Below are positions 1 to 8,119 of a stretch of 64,000 nucleotides of DNA, piece by piece. The position numbers and the translations under genes were made by a program. Source of the DNA: Jatrophihabitans sp. GTDB lineage: Bacteria > Actinomycetota > Actinomycetes > Mycobacteriales > Jatrophihabitantaceae. Position 1 is the stretch's first letter. Every line of letters starts with the position of its first letter. The notes under the pieces were generated by a model that made no database searches, was not told the DNA's origin, and saw only the letters and a program-made list of their open reading frames with translations. Location: the NCBI GenBank assembly GCA_036399055.1, contig DASWNX010000028.1, positions 1-64,000 on the forward strand, given 5' to 3'.

Positions 1-216
1 GACGAGCTCTCGGCGCTGCTGGACCGCGAGACCACGGCCTCCGACGAGGTGGTGCGCCGGGCGGCGGACCTCGACCGGCTCTCCCAGCGCACCGGCCGCG
101 AGGGCGTCCCGTTCTCGCTCCGCTGGATCCTCGTCCACCTCATCGAGGAGTACGCCCGCCACAACGGCCACGCCGACCTGCTTCGTGAGCGGATCGACGG
201 CCGCCTCGGCCAATAG
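1..216 (+). CDS. DinB-fold (DUF664-like) protein, C-terminal fragment
   Basis: Frame 1 is open from the window edge to a TAG at 214-216, giving about 71 residues. The tail includes 'RWILVHLIEEYARHNGHADL', which matches the last helix of DinB/DUF664 four-helix proteins, where the final His of 'RHNGHADLLRE' helps bind metal. Actinobacterial members are often mycothiol-dependent transferases, but the substrate cannot be inferred from this fragment. The 5' part lies outside the window. Confidence 0.8.
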   Translation, partial: DELSALLDRETTASDEVVRRAADLDRLSQRTGREGVPFSLRWILVHLIEEYARHNGHADLLRERIDGRLGQ

Positions 217-404
217 CCGACCCGGGCGGGGTGCTCAGCCGTTCATTCCGGCAGGAACGCGCCTCGGCTCGCCGAACCCTTGCATTCTCGCTGACGGATC
301 AGCTGAGTCGGGCGGCGCCTAGCAGCCAGTGTCTACTCAACCCCTTCCTCAGGTGGCAATAGCTGTCGGTAGCCTGGTCTCACAATGGCCGGTCGCTTGC
401 AAGG

Positions 405-2141
405 ATGTCACCTGTGGTGATGCCAGAGACGATAGATAACGGGCAGCGAGCCTTATTGCAGGCGGTGTGGCAGCTCATGCTGCAACATGACCGTTGGCCG
501 ACGTTCGCTGAAGTCGACCGGCACCTATACCGGTCTCTTGATCTTGACGCTCATGTCACGATGCAGGGCTTACCTCGTGAATTGCTTTATCCCGTAACCA
601 ACGAATGGCCCTTGCAACCGGGCGAAGCTCTGCGGCTCACGGTCGCTGGAGCCTCCACCTGCGTGGGATCGGCCGAGCTACTCAAGCTATTCGTCGATGT
701 CATCCGGCTGGCGGCTGATCTGGAGCATGGCTGGATGGGGCCACCAGTTGAGCAAGGGACCGAGCCCACACTGTCGAGCGGAGATCTCAAGGACCACCTG
801 ACGCTGCCCGCTGCGGGGAGAGAATCCTTACTTAGCCAGCTGGGCAATCTCCTTTCTGTCGAGCCTTGGGGCTGGACAAGCGGCGGCCTAGATGGGACGG
901 GTAGATGGCGTTTCTCGTTCGACCGACGCGTCCGACGATTTCGTGATGTGACCGACGTCCAGGATTACTGGAGCCGGCGAACGGCGCAGGCTGACATCCG
1001 CCAGCGCTCACCTCAAGCCGGGGACGGGTCCGTGCCGGCTGAGGAGGACTCGACACCTGTAGCCGCCTCGCCGCCTGCCGTAGACGCTGCTGAGGAGGCG
1101 CCGTGGCTAGACCCTGTCTCTGAAGACGCCCTGCGGGCCGTCGTGCCGCGCTTCATGCCACCGACTTCAGCGGCGCTCTACGCTCGTTGGTGGCAGCTTG
1201 AGACATGGCTGCGTGAGCTCTGTTATGTCGAGCTGCGGGCTCTGCATGGGGTGAACTGGCAAAGCGTGGTGAAGAACCGACCAGAGCGGCAGGCTAAGGA
1301 TGCCGCCTTCACGCATATGAGCGGACCAGACAACGATAATCCGCTCGCTTACCTCGACTACAGCCAGCTACTTGATTTGATTGACAGGCACTGGGACCAG
1401 TTCAGCTATGCGCTGTTGCCGCTCGCTACCTGGAAAGGACGGCAGGACGAGCTCAAGCAGATCCGGCATCGCATCGGTCACCTCCGACGACCGCATACTG
1501 ATGACCTCAATCGCCTTGACCTCACCCTCCGCGACCTAGAACGGGGCGCGTTCATTGCTTTGGCCTCATATAACGATGGTCAGTATCCCGACTCATCAAA
1601 GCACCGCGATCCGGTTACCCAGGGCTGGGTCGACGGTCGGCACGAGGCCGCACAACGGCTCTTGACGCATGCCCTACGGCAGTACGACACCCGGTTGATG
1701 CTGCGTGTCAGCCGACGGCCGTGGGCTTCTTTTCCCGCGGACCTCACTGACGCTCCTGGCGTCCTTTGGCATGCGGACTTCTACCTGGGCGATCGCGCCG
1801 TCGATGTCGCTGAGTTGTGGCGCGACACCGACCTTGATGGCGTGCGGCCCTTGTTGATGCACCTTCGAGCCGATGACCCGGGCCACATACGGTTCACCTT
1901 CTGCGCCGCGGACAAACCTGAGAGCGTCGCTGACGCCGTTGGCGAAGCCTTCGACGCCGTCCTAGGCAACGCACGGCGTTCGGATGTCACGGCTCTGGAC
2001 TACCAGCGCTGGCGACGCAAGGCACAAGATCTCGACTACCGCGTGTTATGCGGCTCGGGTTGGAACACCGTTGACTCCGCGACCGCGCCGACCAGCATCT
2101 TCCATTCGGGTGGAGGTGTGGGTGCTAGTCCTCGCTGGTGA
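405..2141 (+). CDS. HEPN-domain (Swt1-like) protein of unknown role
   Basis: 578 aa. The first 110 residues look like a helical, possibly winged-helix module. Residues about 190-235 are a low-complexity Pro/Ala/Glu linker. Residues about 245-385 form a helical domain ('LYARWWQLETWLRELCYVEL') with R354-x4-H359 in 'IRHRIGHLRRPH'. This is the R-x4-6-H signature of HEPN domains, and the arrangement resembles the Swt1-like HEPN class seen in defence and toxin proteins. Residues 400-560 are a separate unrecognised domain. HEPN proteins are often metal-independent RNases, but activity is not shown here. The gene has visibly lower GC and more relaxed codon use than its neighbours and stands alone between intergenic stretches, which suggests transfer. 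Met6 (420) is an alternative start. Confidence 0.75.
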   Translation: MSPVVMPETIDNGQRALLQAVWQLMLQHDRWPTFAEVDRHLYRSLDLDAHVTMQGLPRELLYPVTNEWPLQPGEALRLTVAGASTCVGSAELLKLFVDVIRLAADLEHGWMGPPVEQGTEPTLSSGDLKDHLTLPAAGRESLLSQLGNLLSVEPWGWTSGGLDGTGRWRFSFDRRVRRFRDVTDVQDYWSRRTAQADIRQRSPQAGDGSVPAEEDSTPVAASPPAVDAAEEAPWLDPVSEDALRAVVPRFMPPTSAALYARWWQLETWLRELCYVELRALHGVNWQSVVKNRPERQAKDAAFTHMSGPDNDNPLAYLDYSQLLDLIDRHWDQFSYALLPLATWKGRQDELKQIRHRIGHLRRPHTDDLNRLDLTLRDLERGAFIALASYNDGQYPDSSKHRDPVTQGWVDGRHEAAQRLLTHALRQYDTRLMLRVSRRPWASFPADLTDAPGVLWHADFYLGDRAVDVAELWRDTDLDGVRPLLMHLRADDPGHIRFTFCAADKPESVADAVGEAFDAVLGNARRSDVTALDYQRWRRKAQDLDYRVLCGSGWNTVDSATAPTSIFHSGGGVGASPRW

Positions 2142-2469
2142 CAGACGCGCCATCACCAATGAGCACACGCGGCAGTAGCCGGTCCACGTCACATGCTGCT
2201 GTCTGTCCCACACCCGGTCCGCTTGCGGCGGAGACTCCGGATGGCCGCCTGAAAAGTGCCGTCGGGAGGAATCGAACCTTCCGCAACGTCCATGCTCGAC
2301 TGCCACGCTAAAGCGTCGTCTGCTGGCGGTTTCCCACCGTCGCATCCAGGACCGGCACTTAAGTGAACACCGACACCCCGGCAGCTCGTCCCTCCACTGG
2401 GGTGACATGCGTCATGTGCGGGCGACAGCGCCTCAGCCGGCGCCGCTGAGCCCGGGAGTAGGCCCACGC
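2142..2469. other. Intergenic region with tRNA-like 3' fragment
   Basis: There is no convincing gene. On the minus strand, 2283 down to 2256 reads like a tRNA T-arm plus acceptor end: G-TTCGATT-C flanked by a 5-bp stem with one mismatch, then CGACGGCA and a T run. A complete cloverleaf could not be built. A 6-bp complement to the 3' end (GTGCCG) lies 103 nt away at 2358. It may be a decayed tRNA or attachment-site remnant. Confidence 0.35.
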
Positions 2470-3462
2470 TCAACCGGGGTAGTGGCCCAGACCTTGCTCA
2501 GCCCGGTCGACCGCGTCCGGATATCCGAAGAACCCAGGCATGCCGCCGGTGTGCAGGAACACCGTCTTGACTCCCGCCGCGATCGTGCCGTCCTCGACGG
2601 CAGCCACCAGCGCGGCCATCGTCCGGCCGGTGTAGATCGGGTCCAACACCAGGGCCTCGGTGCGCCCGACCAGGCGCATCGCCGCCATGGAACGCTCGGT
2701 GACGTCGGGATAACCGGCGCCGACCTGATCCAGGCTGATCCGCAACTCAGCACGGGCGACTGGCCGCGAGCCGACCTCGCTGGCAAGCTCGGCCACCGTC
2801 CCGGCCGGGTCGACGAGGGCGCCGACGTCCACCCCGAACACCCGTTCCGGCCCGAGCGCGGCCACCAGCCCGGCCATCGTGCCGCCGGAGCCGAGCGCGA
2901 CGACCGCGGTGTGCAGGTCAGGCAATTGGCCGAGCAGCTCGCGACCCGCATCGAGGTATCCACGCGCGCCGAGGGCGCTGGAGCCGCCCAGCGGCAGCAG
3001 CACCGGCCGGGCGCCGTCGGCACGCAGTCGCTCGGTGACGCCGGCGGCGACCTCGCCCAGGCCCACGAAGTCCACGTCACCGGCCCAGTGCGACCGGGCG
3101 CCGAAGAGGCCCTCCAGCGCGACGTTGCCCCCTCGGGTCCCGTCGTAGCGACCGGGAAAGACCAGCACCACCTGCAGGCCGAGCCGGGCGCCCACGGCCG
3201 CGGTCAGCCGGGCGTGGTTGCTCTGCGCCCCGCCGATGGTGACCAGGGTGTCGGCGCCGTCGGCCAGCGCGGCGCCGACCGTCCACTCAAGTTTGCGCAA
3301 CTTGTTGCCGCCGCCACCGAGGCCGCCGAGGTCCTCGCGCTTGATCCAGAGATCGTCGCTGTTCAATCCGAGCGCCGCGGCCAGCCGTGGCGCCGGCTCG
3401 ATCGCGGTGGGCCAGCTGCCCAAACTCACCCGCTGCGTCGAGGCGGTCGCATCCGTCGTCAT
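2470..3462 (-). CDS. D-cysteine desulfhydrase-like PLP enzyme (ACC-deaminase family)
   Basis: 330 aa from the ATG at 3460-3462; an upstream ATG at 3492 would overlap the neighbouring MFS gene. It is a fold-type II PLP enzyme: 'LWIKREDLGGLGGGGNKLRK' carries the Schiff-base Lys, and 'IGGAQSNHAR' is the Ser-Asn-His phosphate and substrate loop. The two residues that separate ACC deaminase from D-cysteine desulfhydrase are both changed. The Glu after Tyr277 is Thr278 ('YTGR'), and the Leu of 'HLGG' is Thr305 ('HTGG'). This favours D-cysteine desulfhydrase (D-Cys to pyruvate, H2S and NH3) over ACC deaminase. A true ACC deaminase paralogue lies at 30874-31884. It is probably co-transcribed behind the MFS gene, with a 19-nt gap. 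Confidence 0.85.
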   Translation of the reverse strand: MTTDATASTQRVSLGSWPTAIEPAPRLAAALGLNSDDLWIKREDLGGLGGGGNKLRKLEWTVGAALADGADTLVTIGGAQSNHARLTAAVGARLGLQVVLVFPGRYDGTRGGNVALEGLFGARSHWAGDVDFVGLGEVAAGVTERLRADGARPVLLPLGGSSALGARGYLDAGRELLGQLPDLHTAVVALGSGGTMAGLVAALGPERVFGVDVGALVDPAGTVAELASEVGSRPVARAELRISLDQVGAGYPDVTERSMAAMRLVGRTEALVLDPIYTGRTMAALVAAVEDGTIAAGVKTVFLHTGGMPGFFGYPDAVDRAEQGLGHYPG

Positions 3463-3481
3463 GGTCAACACCGTAGCGGCG

Positions 3482-4753
3482 TCACACCGCAACGGCGTAG
3501 GACGGCAGCTCGCGCATGCGCCGCAGCGGCGACAGGAACACCGGCAGAAACGACAGCAAGCCCCCGACCGCCACCACCAACAGCGTCTGCCGCACGCCGA
3601 TCACCGAGCCGAGCAGGCCGCCGAGAAAGCCGCCGACCGGCATGGTGCCCCACACCAGAAAGCGCATCGTCGCGTTCATCCGGCCGAGCAACGCAGGCGG
3701 GCACAGGCCCTGCCGAAAGCTGACCTGGGTGATGTTGTAGACGACCATGCTCAGCCACATGCCGGCCTGGGCGATCGCGAGCAATCCCAGGGTCCAGTCG
3801 CGCTGAACCAACGGCGCGACGAAGGCGAACGGGCCCACCGCCAGCGCCGAGATCCAGATCGCCGGGCCCTGCCCGACGCGTCGGGCGAACCGGCGGGCCA
3901 GCAACGAGCCCGCGAGCCCGCCGACCGCCGAGACCGAGCCGAGCAGGCCGATCAGGCCGGGGGACAGGCTCAGCTCACGGGCCAGCAGCACGACAGACAC
4001 CGAGGCCGCCATCGAGTTGAACAGGTTCGCCGTGCCGGTGCACAGCGCGATCGCGCGCAGCAGCGGGTTGCCCAGCACGAAGCGCAAGCCCTCGCCGATC
4101 TCGCGGCGCAGGTTGCGGTCGGGATGGCGGGCGGGCTTGTCGGGCCTGGTCTGGATAGCGGCCACCCAGGACGCCGACCACAGAAAGCTGAGCGCGTCCA
4201 GGAGCACCGCGTACGGCGCGGTCAGCGCCTGGATGAGCACGCCGCCGACGCTCGGGCCGCTGATCTGGGACACCGACTCACTCGCCTGCAGCTTGGCATT
4301 GGCCTCCACCAGTTGCTCGCGCTCGACCAGCTGGGGGACGAAGGACTGGTAGGCGACGTCGAAGAACACCGTGCACACCCCGGTCACCAGCGCGACCGCG
4401 TACAGCTGGCCCATGCTGAGCACGCCCAGCCACTGCGCCAGCGGCGCCGAGGCCAGCGCCAGGGCTCGCAGCACGTCGTTGACGATCAGCACGGCGCGAA
4501 ACCGCATCCGGTCGACCCAGGCGCCGGCGGGCAGGCCTACCAGCAGGAACGCGGCCATCTCGCAGGTGACCAGCAGCCCGACCTCGAAGGTGCTCGCCCG
4601 CACGATGAGGATCGCGACCAGCGGCAGCGCCAGCTGGCTGATGGTGGCGCCGAATTGGCTGACGCTCTCACCGATCCACAGCCGCCGGAACTCCGGGTGG
4701 TGCCAGAGGCCGCCGCGCCGGGGACGGTCGAGGGCATCGGTCACGCGGGTCAT
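3482..4753 (-). CDS. MFS efflux transporter (DHA3/EntS-like)
   Basis: 423 aa with about 12 predicted membrane helices. The N-terminus 'HPEFRRLWIGESVSQFGATISQLALPLVA' and the motif 'GLPAGAWVDRMRFR' between helices 2 and 3 are typical of the drug:H+ antiporter-3 family (EntS, MefA, Cmr-like exporters). The substrate is not predictable. It is divergent from the HTH regulator at 4804, with a perfect inverted repeat (4763-4786) in the 50-nt gap. It is therefore probably repressed by that protein and induced by a ligand or toxic compound. The D-cysteine desulfhydrase-like gene follows 19 nt downstream. Confidence 0.9.
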   Translation of the reverse strand: MTRVTDALDRPRRGGLWHHPEFRRLWIGESVSQFGATISQLALPLVAILIVRASTFEVGLLVTCEMAAFLLVGLPAGAWVDRMRFRAVLIVNDVLRALALASAPLAQWLGVLSMGQLYAVALVTGVCTVFFDVAYQSFVPQLVEREQLVEANAKLQASESVSQISGPSVGGVLIQALTAPYAVLLDALSFLWSASWVAAIQTRPDKPARHPDRNLRREIGEGLRFVLGNPLLRAIALCTGTANLFNSMAASVSVVLLARELSLSPGLIGLLGSVSAVGGLAGSLLARRFARRVGQGPAIWISALAVGPFAFVAPLVQRDWTLGLLAIAQAGMWLSMVVYNITQVSFRQGLCPPALLGRMNATMRFLVWGTMPVGGFLGGLLGSVIGVRQTLLVVAVGGLLSFLPVFLSPLRRMRELPSYAVAV

Positions 4754-4762
4754 CGTGTGCCT

Positions 4763-4786
4763 AGTGATTGGTATTTGTCAATCACT
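4763..4786. promoter_or_regulatory. Perfect inverted-repeat operator between divergent MFS and HTH genes
   Basis: The arms AGTGATTG (4763-4770) and CAATCACT (4779-4786) are exact complements around an 8-nt spacer. The site fills the centre of the gap between the two divergent starts. A TTGACA -35-like element for the MFS gene overlaps it at 4781-4776 on the minus strand. It is the likely binding site of the ArsR-like protein encoded next door. Confidence 0.8.
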
Positions 4787-4803
4787 TGTCTAGAGTGCTG
4801 GCC

Positions 4804-5301
4804 ATGGACCAGCGGACACCGGCCACCGACGCCGAGGCCAAGGCGCTGGCCTCGGCGCTGCGGTTGCGAATTCTGCGGATCTGCCTGGGGGAGGGGCACA
4901 CCAACAAGGAGATCGCCGAGATCCTCGGACGTGATCCGGCCAGCATCCTGCACCACATCCGGACGCTGGTGCGGACCGGCTTCCTGCAGCCCCAGCCGGA
5001 GCGGCGCGGCGCCCGCGGCGCGCGAGAAGTCCCCTACCTGGCGACGCGAAAGTCCTGGCAGGTGAGCGCGCCCGCGATGGACAGCTCGCTGTTGAACGCC
5101 TTTGTGGAGGAGGTCGCGCTGGCGCCGCGCGAGGAGGTGGAGATCGCCCGGCTGGGCCTGCGACTGGCGCCGGCGGACCTGGCCGAATTCCGTGAACGGC
5201 TGCTGAGCCTGCTGGACGAGGTCGCCAAGCTGCCCGACGACCCGTCCGCGCCGGCCTGGTCGCTGTTCTACGCGCTGCATCCGGACCCGAATCGGCCGTG
5301 A
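4804..5301 (+). CDS. ArsR-like winged-helix transcriptional regulator
   Basis: 165 aa from the ATG at 4804. An upstream in-frame start at 4768 would lie inside the operator and is rejected. 'ADAEAKALASALRLRILRICL...TNKEIAEILGRDPASILHHIRTLVRTGFL' (residues about 10-65) is an ArsR-type helix-turn-helix, with 'SILHHIRTLV' as the recognition helix. Residues about 70-100 include a basic wing ('RRGARGAREVPYLATRK'). The C-terminal half is helical and may be a dimerisation or ligand domain; it lacks the Cys metal sites of classic ArsR, so a non-metal signal is likely. It is divergent from the DHA3 exporter and presumably controls it and itself. Confidence 0.85.
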   Translation: MDQRTPATDAEAKALASALRLRILRICLGEGHTNKEIAEILGRDPASILHHIRTLVRTGFLQPQPERRGARGAREVPYLATRKSWQVSAPAMDSSLLNAFVEEVALAPREEVEIARLGLRLAPADLAEFRERLLSLLDEVAKLPDDPSAPAWSLFYALHPDPNRP

Positions 5302-5342
5302 GTCTAGGGTGATGTGCACCCGGTGAAGCCAGGGGAGGGGCG

Positions 5343-6512
5343 ATGAGTCAAGGTGCAGGAGAGCTGATGACCGGCCTGCGGGACCTGCTGCAGTTCCACG
5401 TCGACAGCGGATCGGCGCCCGGGCTGGTGGCACTGGTCGCCCGGGGCGAGGACGTCGACGTGCAGGCCGCCGGCCTTGCCGACGTCCAGACCGGCTCGCC
5501 GATGGCCAGGGACTCGATCTTCCGGATCGCCTCGGTCACCAAGCCGATCATCGCGGCGGCGGCGATGACGTTGGTCGACGACGGCCGGATGGCGCTGGGG
5601 GACCCGGTCGCGCAGTGGCTGCCCGAGCTCGCGTCAGCGTCGATGCTGCGCACGCCGGCCAGCCCCATCGAGGACGTGGTGCCGGCCCTGAGGCCGATCA
5701 CCGTCTATGACCTGCTCAGCTCGCGTGCCGGCTACGGGTTTCCGTCAGACTTCTCGCTGCCGGTGGTGCCGTTACTGCTGGAGTTGCAGCCGGGGCCGCA
5801 ACCGCGGCTGCTCCCGGCGCCGGACGAGTGGCTGGCCCGGCTGGCCCGCCTGCCCATGCTCAGCCAGCCGGGCGAGGCATGGCTGTACAACACCAGCTCT
5901 GACATCCTGGGCGTGCTGATCGCCCGGGTCGCCGGCCGCCCGCTGCCAGAGTTCCTGGCCGAACGGTTGTTCGAGCCGCTGGGCATGTCCGACACCGGGT
6001 TCGAGGTACCGGCCGATAAATGGGACCGTTTCACCAGTCTTTATTGGACGAATCCAGCGGGCGAGCTTGAGAAGATCGATGATCCGGACGGGCAGTGGCG
6101 CCAGCCGCCGGCGTTTGCGTCCGGAGCGGGGGGACTGGTGTCCACCGTCGATGACCTGCACGCCTTCGCCCGGATGCTGATCGACGGCGGGACTGCCGGC
6201 GGCCGACGGCTGGTGTCAGCGGAGTCGGTGCGGCTGATGACCACAGACCAGCTGACCCAGGCCCAGCGCGACGCTGGCGAAATCTTCCTCGAAGGCCAGG
6301 GCTGGGGCTTCGGCGGCTCGGTCGACGTCCAACCCATCGATCCGTGGAACGTGGCGGGTCGTTACGGCTGGATCGGCGGCACCGGAACGGCAGCGCACCT
6401 CACTGCCGCCACCGGCCTCATCACAATCTTGTTGAGCCAGCAGGAGATGACCGGTCCGTCGGCGCCCGCGGTGATGCGGGACTTCTGGCAGTACGCGGCC
6501 TCAGTCGAGTGA
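5343..6512 (+). CDS. Serine hydrolase of the beta-lactamase / class C PBP fold
   Basis: 389 aa; a GGGGAGGGG ribosome site precedes the ATG. The nucleophile motif is S64-V-T-K67 in 'FRIASVTKPIIAAA'. The second motif tyrosine is Tyr182 in 'WLYNTSSDILGVL', and the third is a 'GGTGTAAH' strand near residue 345. There is no signal peptide, so it is probably a cytoplasmic esterase or peptidase (EstB/LpqK-like) rather than a secreted beta-lactamase. Its length fits this family. It follows the regulator in the same direction after 41 nt, but shared transcription is not proven. Confidence 0.88.
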   Translation: MSQGAGELMTGLRDLLQFHVDSGSAPGLVALVARGEDVDVQAAGLADVQTGSPMARDSIFRIASVTKPIIAAAAMTLVDDGRMALGDPVAQWLPELASASMLRTPASPIEDVVPALRPITVYDLLSSRAGYGFPSDFSLPVVPLLLELQPGPQPRLLPAPDEWLARLARLPMLSQPGEAWLYNTSSDILGVLIARVAGRPLPEFLAERLFEPLGMSDTGFEVPADKWDRFTSLYWTNPAGELEKIDDPDGQWRQPPAFASGAGGLVSTVDDLHAFARMLIDGGTAGGRRLVSAESVRLMTTDQLTQAQRDAGEIFLEGQGWGFGGSVDVQPIDPWNVAGRYGWIGGTGTAAHLTAATGLITILLSQQEMTGPSAPAVMRDFWQYAASVE

Positions 6513-6542
6513 TCTAGCGTGGAGGAGACTGGCGATGTCCGG

Positions 6543-7113
6543 CTATTTGCGCCAGGTGATGTGCATCGCCGATGGTCTGGCGATGTACTCATTCCAGAAG
6601 CCTTCGCGCGCTTGCGCTCTGAGTCCGGAGGGATGAGGAAAGAGGGTTTCATCCATTAGGCGGAAGGAGAACCCGTACTGGCGCTGATCGAAGATGGGCT
6701 GCGGCGGCTGCAGGATGTTGGCGATGCTCGCCACGAAGCGCTGGCCCGGCTTGAGGTTGTCGTAGGCCGTCCGCGCCATCTGGCGTAGTTGATCTCGGCT
6801 TTCGGCATAGTGCAAAAGGTAAGCGGCGCAGACGCGGTCGAACTCGCCGATTCTCCCCAGTCTGGTGGCGTCCGCGACACGGTACTCGATCCCCATGGGT
6901 TCGGAATCTTCACGCCGCTGGGCCAGCGCGATCATCTTGTGGCGAGATGTCGACCCCACCACGTGCGCGGCCCCCCATCGCTTGAGGAGACGGGGGCCCA
7001 TCCCGTCGCCGGTCGCCGAGCCGGACGCGCAACGAGTGCCACTCGGCGTCGCGGAGCGGCACGGCGGCGGAGATCTTCTGATACTCAAGGGCAATCGAGT
7101 CGTACTGCGTCAC
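6543..7113 (-). pseudogene. Class I SAM-dependent methyltransferase, frameshifted
   Basis: The protein is split over two frames. Frame A begins 'MTQYDSIALEYQKISAAVPLR' at 7113 and later contributes 'GVDIS' (motif II). Frame B contributes 'LLKRWGAAHVVG' and then a good methyltransferase core: 'GIEYRVADATRLGRIGEFDRV', 'AAYLLHYAESRDQLRQMAR', 'NLKPGQRFVAS'. Most of the glycine-rich SAM loop (usual 'LDLGCGDG') is deleted around 7010-7040, and the frame switches at least twice. No intact SAM pocket can be made, so this is a decayed gene unless sequencing errors are involved. Confidence 0.75.
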
Positions 7114-7202
7114 ATGGCTCCCTTGGTGTGGTTGACGGTGCTGAGCGAACGTTTTCCTCTCAATCTAACGCCGGGTGACCTTCGCGGCCGGGACTTGACA
7201 TC

Positions 7203-7223
7203 ACACTTTCATTTTGCAAGTGT
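7203..7223. promoter_or_regulatory. Inverted repeat upstream of VOC/HxlR operon
   Basis: ACACTT (7203-7208) and AAGTGT (7218-7223) are exact complements around a 9-nt spacer. The site sits 6 nt before the VOC start, overlapping a TTGACA hexamer at 7196-7201. It is a plausible operator for the HxlR regulator in the same operon. Confidence 0.5.
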
Positions 7224-7229
7224 TGACCC

Positions 7230-7634
7230 ATGAGCCTCTTCATCACCTGCCCGGTCCAGAGCGTCGAGCGCGCGACCGCCTTCTACACCGCCCTCGGCTG
7301 GACCCTCAACGCCGAGATGTCCGATCACAACGTGTCGTGCTTCGCGATCGCGCCCGAGCAGTACGTCATGCTCGGCAGCCGCGAGATGTACGCCAGCGTC
7401 GGCGGCGCCGAGGAGCTGGTCGGCGGAACCCACACGCCCTCGAAGGTCACGGTCTCGTTCGACCTCGGCAGCCGCGAGGCGGTCGACGAGCTCGCCGAGC
7501 GCGCCGCCGCCGCCGGCGGGCGGCTCGGTGACACCGACGACTACCCCTTCATGTACCAGCGCCAGTTTGACGACCCCGACGGCTACCACTACTCGCCGTT
7601 TTGGATGAAGCCGGACGCCGATCCGACCGCGTGA
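7230..7634 (+). CDS. VOC-superfamily (glyoxalase/bleomycin-resistance fold) protein
   Basis: 134 aa. It has the paired beta-alpha-beta-beta-beta layout: 'LFITCPVQSVERATAFYTALGWTL' opens the first module and 'KVTVSFDLGSREAVDELAERAAAAGG' the second, ending with 'FDDPDGYHYSPFW'. This resembles the 'lactoylglutathione lyase-like' VOC proteins usually paired with regulators. The metal ligands are not complete enough to assign a reaction. Its stop overlaps the GTG start of the HxlR gene by 4 nt (GTGA), so the two are translationally coupled and probably answer the same chemical signal. Confidence 0.88.
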   Translation: MSLFITCPVQSVERATAFYTALGWTLNAEMSDHNVSCFAIAPEQYVMLGSREMYASVGGAEELVGGTHTPSKVTVSFDLGSREAVDELAERAAAAGGRLGDTDDYPFMYQRQFDDPDGYHYSPFWMKPDADPTA

Positions 7635-7912
7635 GCGACCTCGCTGCGGCCCTCGACATTGTCGGAGCAAGGTGGGCACTGCTCGTCGTGGAGCGGCTGC
7701 TCGACGGGCCGCAGCGCTACGGCGATCTGCAGCGCGACCTCGGAGTGCCGACGAACATGCTCGCGACCCGCCTGCGCGAGCTCGAAGCGGCCGGCGTGCT
7801 GACCCGCCTGCCGCTCCGGCACAACACCCGGGCCTACGCGCTGACCGATCGCGGGCTTGCCTTGCGCGAGGCGATCGTCGCGCTCGGACGCTGGGGCGCC
7901 GAGGAGGCCTAG
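7631..7912 (+). CDS. HxlR-family transcriptional regulator
   Basis: 93 aa from a GTG at 7631 that overlaps the VOC stop (GTGA). An ATG at 7601 would run 34 nt into the VOC gene and is less likely. 'ALDIVGARWALLVVERLLDGPQRYGDLQRDL' and 'MLATRLRELEAAGVLTRLPL' form the HxlR/MarR-like winged helix, and 'YALTDRGLAL' is the wing strand. HxlR proteins answer electrophiles, aldehydes or small aromatics. There are no Cys residues, so HypR-like thiol sensing is not possible here. It probably represses its own operon through the repeat at 7203-7223. Confidence 0.9.
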   Translation: MSDLAAALDIVGARWALLVVERLLDGPQRYGDLQRDLGVPTNMLATRLRELEAAGVLTRLPLRHNTRAYALTDRGLALREAIVALGRWGAEEA

Positions 7913-8119
7913 GCGGGGCGCGGAATCGCGATGCGCTCCGACAAACTCCATTCGCCGCTGACATCACATGTGGCTCCGCGAGCTACCGCCGTGTTCCGGT
8001 CACCGTGGCGCCAGCCGGGTGGCTGCTACAGCCAGCACTTGCGAAGGCCGTCGACGCGGCGCTGCTGGCGCCGGAAGGCGAGGAGCCGTCGGGCCAGCGA
8101 GGGCCCTGCTGACTAAGCA

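Noticed and set aside
2256..2358. A complete selenocysteine or class II tRNA
   Set aside because: Acceptor pairing fails after four to six pairs and no anticodon arm with a 7-nt loop fits; only the T-arm part is supported.
2407..3723. Long plus-strand open frame (438 codons) over the D-cysteine desulfhydrase gene
   Set aside because: It is antisense to a well-conserved enzyme and its translation is Arg/Gly/His-rich with no domain: a GC-rich shadow.
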